From the NCBI GenBank assembly GCA_045613945.1, contig JAZLBZ010000091.1, positions 1 through 54,325 on the forward strand: a stretch of DNA of 54,325 nucleotides, read 5' to 3'. This DNA comes from HGM04593 sp045613945 (GTDB lineage Bacteria > Bacteroidota > Bacteroidia > Bacteroidales > Bacteroidaceae). The notes beneath the pieces were generated by a model, which was given only the letters and a program-made list of their open reading frames with translations, ran no database searches and was not told the DNA's origin. The translations under genes and the position numbers were made by a program. Positions 42,372 to 51,476 of this stretch are shown piece by piece (position 1 is the stretch's first letter; the number at the start of each line of letters is the position of its first letter).

Positions 42372-43256
42372 ATGCTCATTGACTTCTTTGGAAAAAGCAT
42401 TGCCGTCAAGGATTTCGATTGCAGGCTGGGGTCTCTTGCCCCAGTACCTATTGCTCCGTTCGTTAACCTCTATGTCAAGGTTACTGACGGATGTAATGCT
42501 CATTGCCCTTTCTGCAGCAACGCAATGGCAAGGGCGCAGCGCAAGGAGTTCAACACCGACAAACTTTTCAGGATTATAGAACTGCTGCCCGAGAAGGGAA
42601 TAAGAGTCAACAGGGTAAACATTACTGGCGGCGAGCCCTCCCTTGTATCACCATTGGTTACCGGCATACTCAAGAGGATGGAGGAAAAGGCGTTCAGCAA
42701 CATACACATGCACCTGAACACCAATGGCCTACTGCGGCAGTCGCAGCAACTGATGACCAATCCCCGCTGGGACAGCATATCAGTGTCGCTACACCACTAC
42801 TCCACTGAAAGACTCTCGCAAATATACGGCACAGCAATCACAGACAATGCCCTTGCTTTCGAGGGCATCGACTTGCAGAAGGTAAACGCAAGTTGCAACC
42901 TCATCAAAGGATACATTGACAGCGCCGACGAGGTACACAGGATGCTGGACTTCGCCCTTGAACTGGGCATCCCACGCCTAGGGCTTGTTGCGCTAATGAA
43001 GGTCAATGAATACAGCAAGCAGCACTTCATTGATTTTGACGAAATTAACCTTGAGGATATCCCCCACGTATATTTCACAAAATCAATGAACAGGGGTGCC
43101 GACTGCAAATGCAGCAACTATCTCTACAACAAGGAGAAGAAGATTCTTGAAATATACATGCGCAACTATGCCAACCAGTACTACTGCGAGTCGTCATTGG
43201 TGTACGACGGCGAGTTCCTGCGACAAGGCTTTCACCAAGATAACATCATTTACTAA
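42372..43256 (+). CDS. radical SAM enzyme (first of a pair)
   Basis: 294 residues. The iron-sulfur motif CNAHCPFC places Cys at 41, 45 and 48, and the SAM-binding GGEP motif is in NITGGEPSLV. The core barrel continues to about 230. The C-terminal part has further cysteines (GADCKCSNYLYN and YYCESS) that could bind a second cluster. It uses SAM to make a radical for an unknown reaction, possibly peptide or nucleoside modification. The stop overlaps the start of the next radical SAM gene (TAATG), so both are made together. Confidence 0.87.
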   Translation: MLIDFFGKSIAVKDFDCRLGSLAPVPIAPFVNLYVKVTDGCNAHCPFCSNAMARAQRKEFNTDKLFRIIELLPEKGIRVNRVNITGGEPSLVSPLVTGILKRMEEKAFSNIHMHLNTNGLLRQSQQLMTNPRWDSISVSLHHYSTERLSQIYGTAITDNALAFEGIDLQKVNASCNLIKGYIDSADEVHRMLDFALELGIPRLGLVALMKVNEYSKQHFIDFDEINLEDIPHVYFTKSMNRGADCKCSNYLYNKEKKILEIYMRNYANQYYCESSLVYDGEFLRQGFHQDNIIY

Positions 43257-44506
43257 TGGAGTTTGCAGAAATTTTTGAATCAAGGAAGGAGAATCCACAA
43301 TGGAACACCTCTTACCCACTACAGCCGAGCGACTGGGCACAATACCGCGTGCACAGGCCGCTATCTTTTACAAACGACAAGTGTCTCTCCTTCTACCTTC
43401 ACATCCCGTTCTGCAAGCAACTGTGCTCCTTTTGCGAGTACACACGCATAATATGCCCCGATGAAGCGACGCAACGCCACTATCTCGAGAGCGTAAGCAA
43501 GGACATCGCGCAGTTCAAGGCAACATACCCGGGCATCCTGCTCAACGGGTTCGACATTGGCGGAGGCACTCCCACATCGTTGACCGAGGAGTGTTTCTCG
43601 CTGTTGCTGGACATATATGACAATACAATCGCCGACATGCAGTTAGCGCCCGGTTTTGAGCCGAGCATAGAAGGCACCTTCGGCACCCTCACGCCAAGCA
43701 AGATTGAGCGCATTGCAAGGAGCGGCATTAAAAGGCTATCACTTGGCATTCAGTCATCGAGCAGCGGTGTCCTTTGCACGCATAAACGCAAGCAGGACAC
43801 CCCCACTGCAATGAAAGAGTGCATTGAAAAGGCTCGTGCTGCAGGAATAGAAAAAATCAATCTCGACCTCATGTACGGCCTTAAAGGGCAGAACCCTGAG
43901 ACCATACACAAGGATATTGAACTGATAACGTTCCTTGCCCCGCAACATGTAACGCTCTACGAACTCAGGACAAATATGATCAAGGCAAAGGAGATTCCCG
44001 ACAAGGAGACACTTTACAGCCAGTACTCCATCTATTATGCAGCATTCAGGGAGATGGGCTACCACGCACGCTTTGGGCAAAACACATTCTCGTTGGATGA
44101 GAATGACGAAGGCACATCGTCCTACCTGCGCTCAAGGATGCTCTATGGAGATGCCTACAAGGGATTCGGCCTCTCGGCGCAAAGCATGAGCAGCGACGGG
44201 GTATCATACAACATCGGCAAAAACTCGCCGGCTGTGAAAGAACTGCTGCAGCATACGGCATTCCCCGAGGAGTTCACCTACCATCTGCCACACGATGAAC
44301 TCACGTCGAAATATCTAGCCATTGCAGCCTATAACGGCTCGTTCCTGACTGAGAAGATTGCGTTGTCCAACGAGAATATAAAATCGGCATTTGACTTTCT
44401 TGTGCAGAACGGCCTGCTTGCCGTACAAGACGGCAGGGCCTTTGTTACCCCCAAGGGGTTCAGGCACTACGGAGCACTCTTCTCAATGCTCTACGCCATC
44501 AATTGA
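43256..44506 (+). CDS. HemW/HemN-like radical SAM enzyme (second of a pair)
   Basis: 416 residues. The motif FYLHIPFCKQLCSFCEYTR has Cys at 53, 57 and 60, in the IPFCxxxCxFC form of the HemN/HemW group. GGGTPTSL, LSLGIQS and NLDLMYGLKGQ are further family marks. The C-terminus ends in a HemN-like helical domain. HemW is a heme chaperone and HemN a coproporphyrinogen dehydrogenase, but the gene is in a nonstandard place, coupled to another radical SAM enzyme, so a dedicated substrate of this operon is more likely than heme work. Confidence 0.82.
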   Translation: MEFAEIFESRKENPQWNTSYPLQPSDWAQYRVHRPLSFTNDKCLSFYLHIPFCKQLCSFCEYTRIICPDEATQRHYLESVSKDIAQFKATYPGILLNGFDIGGGTPTSLTEECFSLLLDIYDNTIADMQLAPGFEPSIEGTFGTLTPSKIERIARSGIKRLSLGIQSSSSGVLCTHKRKQDTPTAMKECIEKARAAGIEKINLDLMYGLKGQNPETIHKDIELITFLAPQHVTLYELRTNMIKAKEIPDKETLYSQYSIYYAAFREMGYHARFGQNTFSLDENDEGTSSYLRSRMLYGDAYKGFGLSAQSMSSDGVSYNIGKNSPAVKELLQHTAFPEEFTYHLPHDELTSKYLAIAAYNGSFLTEKIALSNENIKSAFDFLVQNGLLAVQDGRAFVTPKGFRHYGALFSMLYAIN

Positions 44507-44573
44507 CACCCGCACCCGCAAGCGTAATCCCAGAAATACCCGGTTTTATTAATCAAATTAGGATTTTTCTTCT

Positions 44574-44581
44574 TATCTTTG
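44574..44581 (+). promoter_or_regulatory. -7 element before the restriction gene
   Basis: TATCTTTG matches TAnnTTTG. No good TTTG is seen 18-21 bp upstream. The start of transcription would be near 44588. Confidence 0.5.
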
Positions 44582-44654
44582 CTCAAATAACCATACCATA
44601 AGTGCACCTGTGCGCCAATACCACACACTGATTGACAAAGAAACAAGTACTGAA

Positions 44655-45899
44655 ATGAATGTTGATAGCGAACAAATAACACTCGACAAGCATCTTATCA
44701 TTGCTCAAGACCAGCCTTTGTCAGACAAGCAGCTTCAAGAATGCCTAATCAGCACTCTTGGCAAACAAAAGTGCAGGATCATAAGAGTGCCCGCAAGGAA
44801 GTGGGTACTTGAGTATGTCGATAACGGAAAGGTTTACCACCTCCTGGCAAGAGGATGCACCTACCTGGGAAATCCTCATCCGATATACAAGAAAAGAGTG
44901 CAGTTGCCCGCATGGTTTAACGAGTATGTCCACGTCACCAACAGGCAGAACCCCGATATCGATATCCGCTACATTGGCGTATACCATTATGGCGACAAGC
45001 ATCATGAGGATAATTTCATCTTCATAGATTTCAAGAAAGATACATACCTTACCAGGCGCGCAAACAACTCATCGGCCCACATCTACACCAACGACCTGTT
45101 TCAGGCGATGACCTACGGCGTCTTCACAAAGGAAGACCGCTCAGGCAACACAATCTCAGCAATACGCAAGGACAAGTTATGCGATTATATCGCAAGCAGG
45201 ACCGGCGAGACAAACTCCCTGTTCGACCTGTTCAAGAAATTCAACGACGGTTTCTCCTTTGGCCAATGGCTTGAGGCCCTGGACGCAATAAAGGAGATGC
45301 ACAAGAACGGATGGCATCAGTGGAGACAGGCCGAATGGGCCGGCTGGTTCCTGGAGTATCGGTTCAACAAATTCATAACAGAGAACAATCTGACAAACCA
45401 GATGCGCTATGTGGGCAGTTCCTTGAAACGCAATGGAGACCTTGATTTTGACATACGCTTTGATGATGAGGATTTTTATGGCGATTTAAAAGCAAGCGAC
45501 ATAGCCAAGAGTGAGACTCCCGGCAATGACCAGGAGAACCTTGTAGAGTGCATCAACAAGTTCCACAAGTTCTGGTATGTCATATACGAACACGAGACAC
45601 TGAAGGACAGCGCAGCAACTGGTTATGAAGCCACAAAGGGCAGGAACCAATACATCAAGAGCGTTGACCCCTCATACAATAAGGGCGAGATGTCATATCA
45701 CAGCCGCATGAAACACTCGGTAAAGTTCCTCAAGATGTCAATCATCGAGCTCAACAGGGTCAATTTCCGCGATGCATTGAAGGATTTCAACCAGGGACGT
45801 CAGCCCGACGGCAATGCCAGGAAACCAAAATTCAGTATTAACAAGACAGTATTGGAGAATGACAACTTTGTCGTTTTCCGTTATACACATGATAAATAA
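44655..45899 (+). CDS. predicted type II restriction endonuclease
   Basis: 414 residues from ATG 44655 (a GTG at 44610 would add 15). It is not a recognised named enzyme. A PD-(D/E)xK-like core is suggested by LKRNGDLDFDIRF followed by FYGDLKASD, which gives the acidic and Lys residues in the right order. It overlaps the next gene, a C5-cytosine methyltransferase, in TAATGG, and a Vsr gene lies 4.4 kb further on, so it is most likely the nuclease of this modification system. It would cut DNA at the site protected by the methyltransferase. The recognition sequence cannot be read from the protein. Confidence 0.75.
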   Translation: MNVDSEQITLDKHLIIAQDQPLSDKQLQECLISTLGKQKCRIIRVPARKWVLEYVDNGKVYHLLARGCTYLGNPHPIYKKRVQLPAWFNEYVHVTNRQNPDIDIRYIGVYHYGDKHHEDNFIFIDFKKDTYLTRRANNSSAHIYTNDLFQAMTYGVFTKEDRSGNTISAIRKDKLCDYIASRTGETNSLFDLFKKFNDGFSFGQWLEALDAIKEMHKNGWHQWRQAEWAGWFLEYRFNKFITENNLTNQMRYVGSSLKRNGDLDFDIRFDDEDFYGDLKASDIAKSETPGNDQENLVECINKFHKFWYVIYEHETLKDSAATGYEATKGRNQYIKSVDPSYNKGEMSYHSRMKHSVKFLKMSIIELNRVNFRDALKDFNQGRQPDGNARKPKFSINKTVLENDNFVVFRYTHDK

Positions 45900-47074
45900 T
45901 GGAACCATTTAGATTTATAGATTTGTTCTGTGGTATTGGCGGTTTTCATCAGGCGATGACATCTCTTGGAGGAGAGTGTGTCTTTGCCTGTGACATAGAC
46001 GAGGACTGCCGCAAGACATACAAGGCAAACTATGGCATAACCCCTGCCGGCGATATAACAAGGATTGATGCGGCCGACATCCCTGCCCACGATGTTCTTT
46101 GTGGTGGTTTCCCATGCCAGGCATTCTCAAAGGCCGGCAACCGTCTTGGCTTTGACGATTCAACCAAAGGAACCCTGTTCTTTGATATATGCCGCATCAT
46201 AGAACATCACCACCCACGATACGTATTGCTGGAGAATGTTCGCAACCTGGCAAGCCACGACAAGGGTAATACATGGAGGGTCATTCACGACAAACTCGAC
46301 GAACTGGGATACAACCTGCTGCCCAAGCCGGTAATTTTCAGCCCACACTACATTGGCATACCGCAACATCGTGAACGTGTCTACATAATGTGTGTGCGTA
46401 AAGACATTGGCAATGTAAAGGATTTTGAATTTAAGAAAGAGCAAATAGTTCCCTGTTCCATTGATTCAATACTCCAGGACGACAATGAGATCCCAAACAT
46501 CGAAGAGTACCGCATCTCCCCCGACATGGAGGGACTCATTGACCTTTGGAACGAGTTCATCAGGGGCATAGATGTCCAAAGACTGCCGGGCTTTCCAATA
46601 TGGTCCGACAGGCTGTGCGACCTTGACCCCGGCGAGGACCTGTCACAGTACCCCTCATGGAAACAGAACTTCATTATGAAAAACAATGAACTCTACCTGA
46701 GAAATCGCAAGTTTATTGACGCATGGTATGAACGTGCAAAACAGAACCCGCTATTTTTTGGAGCAAAAGCAAAATTGGAGTGGCAGGCCGGACAAACCAA
46801 ACAGCCGAACATCTGGAACCAGATTTTCCAGTTACGCCCATCGGGTATCCGCGTCAAGGTAAACACATATTTTCCAGCGCTTGTAGCAATTGTGCAGACC
46901 TCTATAATTGGCTCCAAGAAACGTTTCCTCACCCCAAGAGAGTGTGCCCGTCTTCAGAGTTTCCCCGAGGATTTCCAGCCCGATGTAAAGCAGCAGCAGG
47001 CCTATAAGCAATTTGGCAACGCGGTGAATGTTGAGTGCGTAAAACTGTTTGCAAAGCACATGTTCAACATCTAA
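45899..47074 (+). CDS. DNA (cytosine-5) methyltransferase
   Basis: 391 residues. The SAM-binding motif I is FIDLFCGIGGFHQAM at 6-20; the catalytic motif IV GGFPCQAFSKAG has the nucleophile Cys 73; motif VI is LLENVRNL; motif VIII is EHHHPRYV-like, followed by IPQHRERVYIM; and motif X is YKQFGNAVNVECVKLF near the C-terminus. The variable target-recognition region lies at about 200-330. It methylates cytosine C5 at the site of the restriction enzyme encoded upstream, with which it overlaps (TAATGG). T-G mismatches produced by deamination of such sites are repaired by the Vsr enzyme found nearby. Confidence 0.95.
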   Translation: MEPFRFIDLFCGIGGFHQAMTSLGGECVFACDIDEDCRKTYKANYGITPAGDITRIDAADIPAHDVLCGGFPCQAFSKAGNRLGFDDSTKGTLFFDICRIIEHHHPRYVLLENVRNLASHDKGNTWRVIHDKLDELGYNLLPKPVIFSPHYIGIPQHRERVYIMCVRKDIGNVKDFEFKKEQIVPCSIDSILQDDNEIPNIEEYRISPDMEGLIDLWNEFIRGIDVQRLPGFPIWSDRLCDLDPGEDLSQYPSWKQNFIMKNNELYLRNRKFIDAWYERAKQNPLFFGAKAKLEWQAGQTKQPNIWNQIFQLRPSGIRVKVNTYFPALVAIVQTSIIGSKKRFLTPRECARLQSFPEDFQPDVKQQQAYKQFGNAVNVECVKLFAKHMFNI

Positions 47075-47320
47075 AGGCGCATGAGCGGGAACTGGATGTT
47101 GCTCGTTCTGCCGTCGATGCACAACAACTGCCCCAACTTAACGCACTACAACAACATACAAGTCTTAATCAATTGTGTATCCATAAGATAAGCGCAAACG
47201 CTTAATCAAAAACATCACAAGTGGCATGAGCGCTTCAGCGTACCTGCAAAATAACTGTTTTACGCCTGATTCACAGGGTATAAAGAGGTGCAAATGAGCA
47301 AAAAGAACCTTGAAAGGCAT
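47075..47320. other. intergenic stretch after the methyltransferase gene
   Basis: Part of a 470-base gap between convergent genes. I see no convincing gene, repeat or RNA here. Confidence 0.5.
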
Positions 47321-47368
47321 ATTTTACACATAGCGGGCGCTCCAAAGAGCGCCCGCTATGTGTAAAAT
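47321..47368. terminator. strong bidirectional terminator
   Basis: A perfect 22-bp stem (47321-47342 with 47347-47368) and a 4-base loop, GC-rich inside and with ATTTTA ends, between the convergent methyltransferase and WG-repeat genes. Bases 47369-47544 hold no supported feature. Confidence 0.92.
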
Positions 47369-47544
47369 ACAATTTAATCCATTAATAACCAACACATTCA
47401 CACGCAATCACAATAGTTGGCGAATTACGCAAATCAAACTCAAACACTCAAGCATTCGCCCGCAAATAAAGCCAAGATACAGAGGTTTTTACCCACATGG
47501 TACCCATTACTGCAATTATGTCAAAGCCACATTGGCAGTTAACT

Positions 47545-48690
47545 CTACCAACGACACATGTTACCCTCGGCATCGAGCAGGCACCAGTCATAACTGTCGC
47601 ATTCCTGAACCTCAAACAAATCCTTCGAGAGCATATTAATATCAAGGTAGATGGCCGGTGTGATAACCTCACCGGTAAAACGGTTCATTATTCCATAGCG
47701 GCCCATAATCTCATACTTAACAAAGCCTGCAAAGGCAAACCTAATCTCGCCACACTCATTGTAGCCTTCGGGATACTTGAGATAGTATGTATTGTCGTAC
47801 ATAAACCTATTCACAACGTTCCCCTGCAAGTCTACCTGCCATTGCCTGCCGTCTTTGGCCAGCACAAAGCCACCCGGGATTATGTTGACATTGCAGTACA
47901 CTGCAGGGTAAACAACAGTGCCGTCCGAACCGATAACGCCATACTTGTCCCCCTTCACAATTAGACGATATCCGCCGTCATTGGGCGCCCCTATCTCATC
48001 ATACACAGGTTCCACCACCCAATTACCGCTCTTGTCAATCAATCCCAAACTGCCTTTGGCATTTGTCATGACACAATAGCCGTTGTGGAAGAGAAAGGCG
48101 TGGTCGCACGTGCCGAACTTGTCGGTATAATCAAACTTGAACGGGATTACCACCTCGTTATTGGAGTTGATAAAACCCATCTTGCCATCCTTCACCACTG
48201 CCGCCAGACCTTCAGAGAACATCCAGGCACTCTCGTAGTCATTCTCATCGGCATCTATCACAATGAGACCAGTGTTCACATTGATGTAGCCGCGCTTACA
48301 GGGCAAAGCATAGACCGCAAGCGAGTCATTTGCCGAGACATCGGACACCCAATTTATCTTCCCGGTTGTATACTCCCCCGTCAGGGTGTTGTAGGCACGC
48401 CACTTGTTGTCGGAGAATGAGTGCAGTGAGATATTCTCTGAGAGGTTTCTATCCCAATAGTCCCTGCCATACATCTCCTTATATATGGCACGCCCCACAT
48501 TTGAGGCAAACCACACAGCAACAAGCACCAGAAGCGTTGCAACTGAGCGTCGGAGCCACTTTGGGCTCCTACCCCATCGATTACGCACTGTGCGACACGC
48601 AAGGCGGCCTGTAGCAACAAGGGCTGTAAAAATCAAGGCAACAACACCAAGCAACGCCTGAAAAATTTGAGTCAATCGTTTCATAATCAT
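47545..48690 (-). CDS. WG-repeat protein with N-terminal membrane anchors
   Basis: 381 residues (ATG 48690 or 48684). Two hydrophobic stretches lie near the N-terminus (about 12-28 ALLGVVALIFTALVATG, and 49-63 VATLLVLVAVWFASN), separated by a basic loop. The rest is made of WG-type repeats, seen as GKMGFINSNNEVVIPFKFDY, GSLGLIDKSGNWVVEPVYDE and KYGVIGSDGTVVYPAVY, each about 45 residues, which form a beta-rich surface. Such proteins are common in Bacteroidetes; the repeats are believed to bind proteins, but no specific role is known. Confidence 0.88.
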   Translation of the reverse strand: MIMKRLTQIFQALLGVVALIFTALVATGRLACRTVRNRWGRSPKWLRRSVATLLVLVAVWFASNVGRAIYKEMYGRDYWDRNLSENISLHSFSDNKWRAYNTLTGEYTTGKINWVSDVSANDSLAVYALPCKRGYINVNTGLIVIDADENDYESAWMFSEGLAAVVKDGKMGFINSNNEVVIPFKFDYTDKFGTCDHAFLFHNGYCVMTNAKGSLGLIDKSGNWVVEPVYDEIGAPNDGGYRLIVKGDKYGVIGSDGTVVYPAVYCNVNIIPGGFVLAKDGRQWQVDLQGNVVNRFMYDNTYYLKYPEGYNECGEIRFAFAGFVKYEIMGRYGIMNRFTGEVITPAIYLDINMLSKDLFEVQECDSYDWCLLDAEGNMCRW

Positions 48691-48732
48691 TCAATTTTAG
48701 AGTTTTGTTGTTTTACACTATAGAGCAAGAAA

Positions 48733-48754
48733 CCGGGAGAAATCTATCTCCCGG
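48733..48754. other. short hairpin upstream of the WG-repeat gene
   Basis: An 8-bp stem CCGGGAGA/TCTCCCGG (48733-48740 with 48747-48754), flanked by GTTGTT and AACAAC which can extend it, followed by T7 at 48765-48771. It is terminator-like on the plus strand, but no plus-strand gene ends here. The rest of the 281-base gap holds nothing I can support. Confidence 0.4.
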
Positions 48755-48971
48755 CAACAACATTTTTTTAGCAATCGTGCAAATTACGCCACCCCGCCTT
48801 GTCAAAATCAAGCGTATGAATGATTCCATAGTTTTGCTCCACAAATGCAACACCTTTATACATACGAATATACCTATAGGCAAGCATATTGAGATATAAA
48901 TATAAATAGACTCTGCAAAAGTTATACTCAAACCTTAGCAGAGCCTCCTCTCTTTTATAGGAACTTCTCAT

Positions 48972-49208
48972 TTATTTTGCAAAATACTCAGTCTTTAGCC
49001 AATAGGCATAAATCGGGTCTTGGAATGAAATTACTCCTGCCAACTTCGCCGCCTTATTCACTAGCGAGCTCTTGCCCCAGCCGCGAGGAGAGATAATGAT
49101 TGTATTGCTCAGCGATACGAGGTTCCAAACCAAGTTGGTCGTTTCGACCTCTCGGTTTATGAAATCCTTGTCGGTTGCTGTTCTGCCATATGTAAAAGGA
49201 GCATTCAT
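48972..49208 (-). pseudogene. relic of an AAA ATPase with a large internal deletion
   Basis: 78 residues that join the two ends of a protein normally several hundred residues long. Residues 1 to about 57 are the N-terminus of a Bacteroidales ATPase, including Walker A in IIISPRGWGKSSLV. Residues about 58-78 (GVISFQDPIYAYWLKTEYF) look like the C-terminus of the same family, where an F-x-D/D-P-I-x-x-Y-W stretch ends the protein. The frame is intact but Walker B and everything between is missing, so no ATPase can be made. The junction lies near 49035-49040. A neighbouring Fic gene starts at 50346 on the same strand. Confidence 0.7.
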
Positions 49209-49245
49209 ACATCTCTCTTTAATGTCAAACTATTGGAGCAGTATG

Positions 49246-50346
49246 CTATCTCGAAAGTTCCTTATATACCGCTAATCCCTTAACAGTTAATAAATACTTT
49301 TGGCGGGGGTGACGCGGAGAATCAGGATAAAGCATACGAACATATCCGTCCTGCATAGCTGGAGAAAGAGAATATTCGATAAAATTAGGTCTATCCTTTA
49401 ATCCAACGGCAGCCATCATCTCCTTTACCGATAGCTGTTTCTCTGCAATTACACTAATTAAACGCTTAATATTTTCGCTCTCTGGGATGACACTTGTTGG
49501 GGGACTTGTTGGGGTGACACCATCAAGTAATTCTTTTGCCTTGATATGAAGATGTCTGTTCATGAGAACATTATCTTCGCCCATTAAAAGGTTGCGGAAA
49601 AAGCGTTCAAGATGGATAGTTTCCTTATATATCCCTTTCTGAAGATTCTGGTAATTGGCACGCACAAGAGCATTGCGGAAGTACCATGAATTTTTCTCAA
49701 AAGTGGTATTATTTACATCGAACCCGAGTGAGCGTAGATACTTGATGATGAATACTGCTGTTGTTCTTGTATTACCTTCACAAAATGGATGAATCTGCCA
49801 GATATCTGAAGTAAATTGAGCGATATGCTTAACGATTTCTGATATATCCATACCTGTATACTTGAAATCTCGCTCTTTCTCAATGTCATGCGATAAAGCA
49901 CCTTTTAGTTCAAAGGCAAATCCATATGAAACAGATGCTCCATCCAATACCCATTCTTTCTTAGATATTTCGTAGTCACGCAAGATACCTGCATGTTTGA
50001 ATATCCCTGTAAAGATTCTTTTGTGAATAGATGTCAATCCATGAAGGGAGAATGTGAACGATGGCTCATTTATAATTTTGGTAATGTTTGCAGCAGCCTT
50101 GTCCGCTTCCTCTTTTTCATCATCTTCAGGTGTTCTTGCTGTCTTTGATTGGTAATATGTGTCGATGAGTTCCTTTACCTCTTCGATGGTAATATCACCC
50201 TCAATATGCTTTGCTGCAGTTTCGTTCAAGTACTCAGAAGTCTTGAGTCCATCAACAGCCTGCAAACCAATTGCAGTTTTCCACGCCTCGGCTCTCTCTT
50301 TACCACCAGGCTCACCCATTTTTATGTATGTATCAAAATCAATCAT
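49246..50346 (-). CDS. Fic-domain protein with N-terminal inhibitory-like helix and C-terminal winged helix
   Basis: 366 residues. The Fic motif is HPFCEGNTRTTA at 186-197; the catalytic His is present, but the last Arg of the HPFx(D/E)GNxRxxR motif is missing (Ala). Residues about 44-52 (AKHIEGDIT) resemble the inhibitory helix of class II Fic proteins, lacking its usual Ser/Thr. The C-terminal part (about 290-366) fits a winged helix (SVKEMMAAVGLKDRPNFIEY). Fic enzymes transfer AMP or related groups to target proteins. The gene lies 55 bases after another Fic gene on the same strand. Confidence 0.9.
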   Translation of the reverse strand: MIDFDTYIKMGEPGGKERAEAWKTAIGLQAVDGLKTSEYLNETAAKHIEGDITIEEVKELIDTYYQSKTARTPEDDEKEEADKAAANITKIINEPSFTFSLHGLTSIHKRIFTGIFKHAGILRDYEISKKEWVLDGASVSYGFAFELKGALSHDIEKERDFKYTGMDISEIVKHIAQFTSDIWQIHPFCEGNTRTTAVFIIKYLRSLGFDVNNTTFEKNSWYFRNALVRANYQNLQKGIYKETIHLERFFRNLLMGEDNVLMNRHLHIKAKELLDGVTPTSPPTSVIPESENIKRLISVIAEKQLSVKEMMAAVGLKDRPNFIEYSLSPAMQDGYVRMLYPDSPRHPRQKYLLTVKGLAVYKELSR

Positions 50347-50401
50347 ATTGCAATGTTAATTAATTCTTTGCACCACCTCAACTTTCAAGGTCAATATCCT
50401 C

Positions 50402-51268
50402 TTATTCCTCTTGCTCGTAATAATACGAGTAGTCGACACCCTTCATAAAGGTTTCGCGGTCATTGATCTTGTCAGTCAATGCAGATTTCAGAAGTCTTTT
50501 GATATCTGATGAATCAACCACGCTTTTTCGCATAGCGTTCAAATAGTCGTTCTTATCAATCTTACTCCAATCGACACACTTCTTCAATGAACGCCTGAAC
50601 ATAAGGTCCAGCCATATGCGAGTGCTACGACCATTGCCCTCCATAAATGGATGAGCAACATTCATTTCAACATACTTGTCAGCAATCTCATCAAAGGTGA
50701 TCTCTGGCATACTCTCAATTGTTGGTAAGATGGTTGAGAAGTGCAATGCATTAGCAAATGTAAATCCACCCTTACTGATATTCTTTGTGCGAATCTGCCC
50801 AGCAAATTCATACAAGCCACCAAACAGGTAGGCGTGAATCTGTTGCAAACATTTAATACTACCTGGCTCTAAACTATTCAGCATACCACTTTCAAACAAC
50901 GAATAAGCCTTCTTGCGACTCTGTCCGTCAATGGTGTTGTCGCTGTATGTAAACCAGTCGAGAAAATCAGTACTTCGCTTGCTTGGAATAGCTTTTACCA
51001 ATTCGGTTATATCGTCTTGTATAAAACAATCTGTGGCATACTTCTTACCATCAGCAGCAGTTAATTTCAGTTGACTACATTTTGTAGTCAACTCGTTATT
51101 ATCTTTCTTTAGTCTGGTTTTCAATACGCTCCAATACTTTCTCGGATTGGGACTATCGGTGATGGAAGCCACAATATCAACTGCCGAGAACCACCATTTG
51201 GAATTCTCCTCATCCCAAATAGCTCGCACCTCACGGTCGTTATAGAATCGAATGGATATTTTGGTCAT
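50402..51268 (-). CDS. BRO-N / Fic fusion protein
   Basis: 288 residues. Residues about 8-105 are a BRO-N-type domain (VRAIWDEENSKWWFSAVDIVASIT, CFIQDDITELVKAI), a fold found in phage and virus DNA-binding proteins. Residues about 106-288 are a Fic domain with the complete motif HPFMEGNGRSTR at 206-217, and the usual TLEFAGQIR-like flap seen as LYEFAGQIR. An AMP-transferase that is guided by, or autoregulated through, a DNA-binding domain is the simplest reading. It is the first of two Fic genes on the minus strand, transcribed divergently from vsr. Confidence 0.9.
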   Translation of the reverse strand: MTKISIRFYNDREVRAIWDEENSKWWFSAVDIVASITDSPNPRKYWSVLKTRLKKDNNELTTKCSQLKLTAADGKKYATDCFIQDDITELVKAIPSKRSTDFLDWFTYSDNTIDGQSRKKAYSLFESGMLNSLEPGSIKCLQQIHAYLFGGLYEFAGQIRTKNISKGGFTFANALHFSTILPTIESMPEITFDEIADKYVEMNVAHPFMEGNGRSTRIWLDLMFRRSLKKCVDWSKIDKNDYLNAMRKSVVDSSDIKRLLKSALTDKINDRETFMKGVDYSYYYEQEE

Positions 51269-51464
51269 AAAAGCATCTTGTTTATACTAGGAGCTTGCCG
51301 GGAAACCTATTCTTCAAATTAACTCATATCGCTAAGTTAACATTTTCCATGCAGTCACCCCAAACGGGTATAGCAAAATTACAACAAACACACGACATAT
51401 CCAAACATTCAGTCCCGTGAGGTTTTTCCACCAAAAGCCAGGTACAAAATCCATTAGAAAAGAG

Positions 51465-51472
51465 TATCTTCG
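51465..51472 (+). promoter_or_regulatory. possible -7 element of the vsr promoter
   Basis: TATCTTCG is one base off TAnnTTTG. It ends 4 bases before ATG 51477, so the message would be leaderless or translation would begin at the second ATG, 51489. No TTTG is seen at -33. Confidence 0.35.
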
Positions 51473-51476
51473 CAAC

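Noticed and set aside
43256..44506. Genuine hemW or hemN of heme metabolism
   Set aside because: The motif group fits, but the gene is coupled to another radical SAM gene in an accessory operon with no heme genes, so a symbol is not justified.
47369..47544. Short open frames in the gap between the terminator and the WG-repeat gene
   Set aside because: They are short, overlap on both strands, lack motifs and lie beyond the end of the WG-repeat gene.
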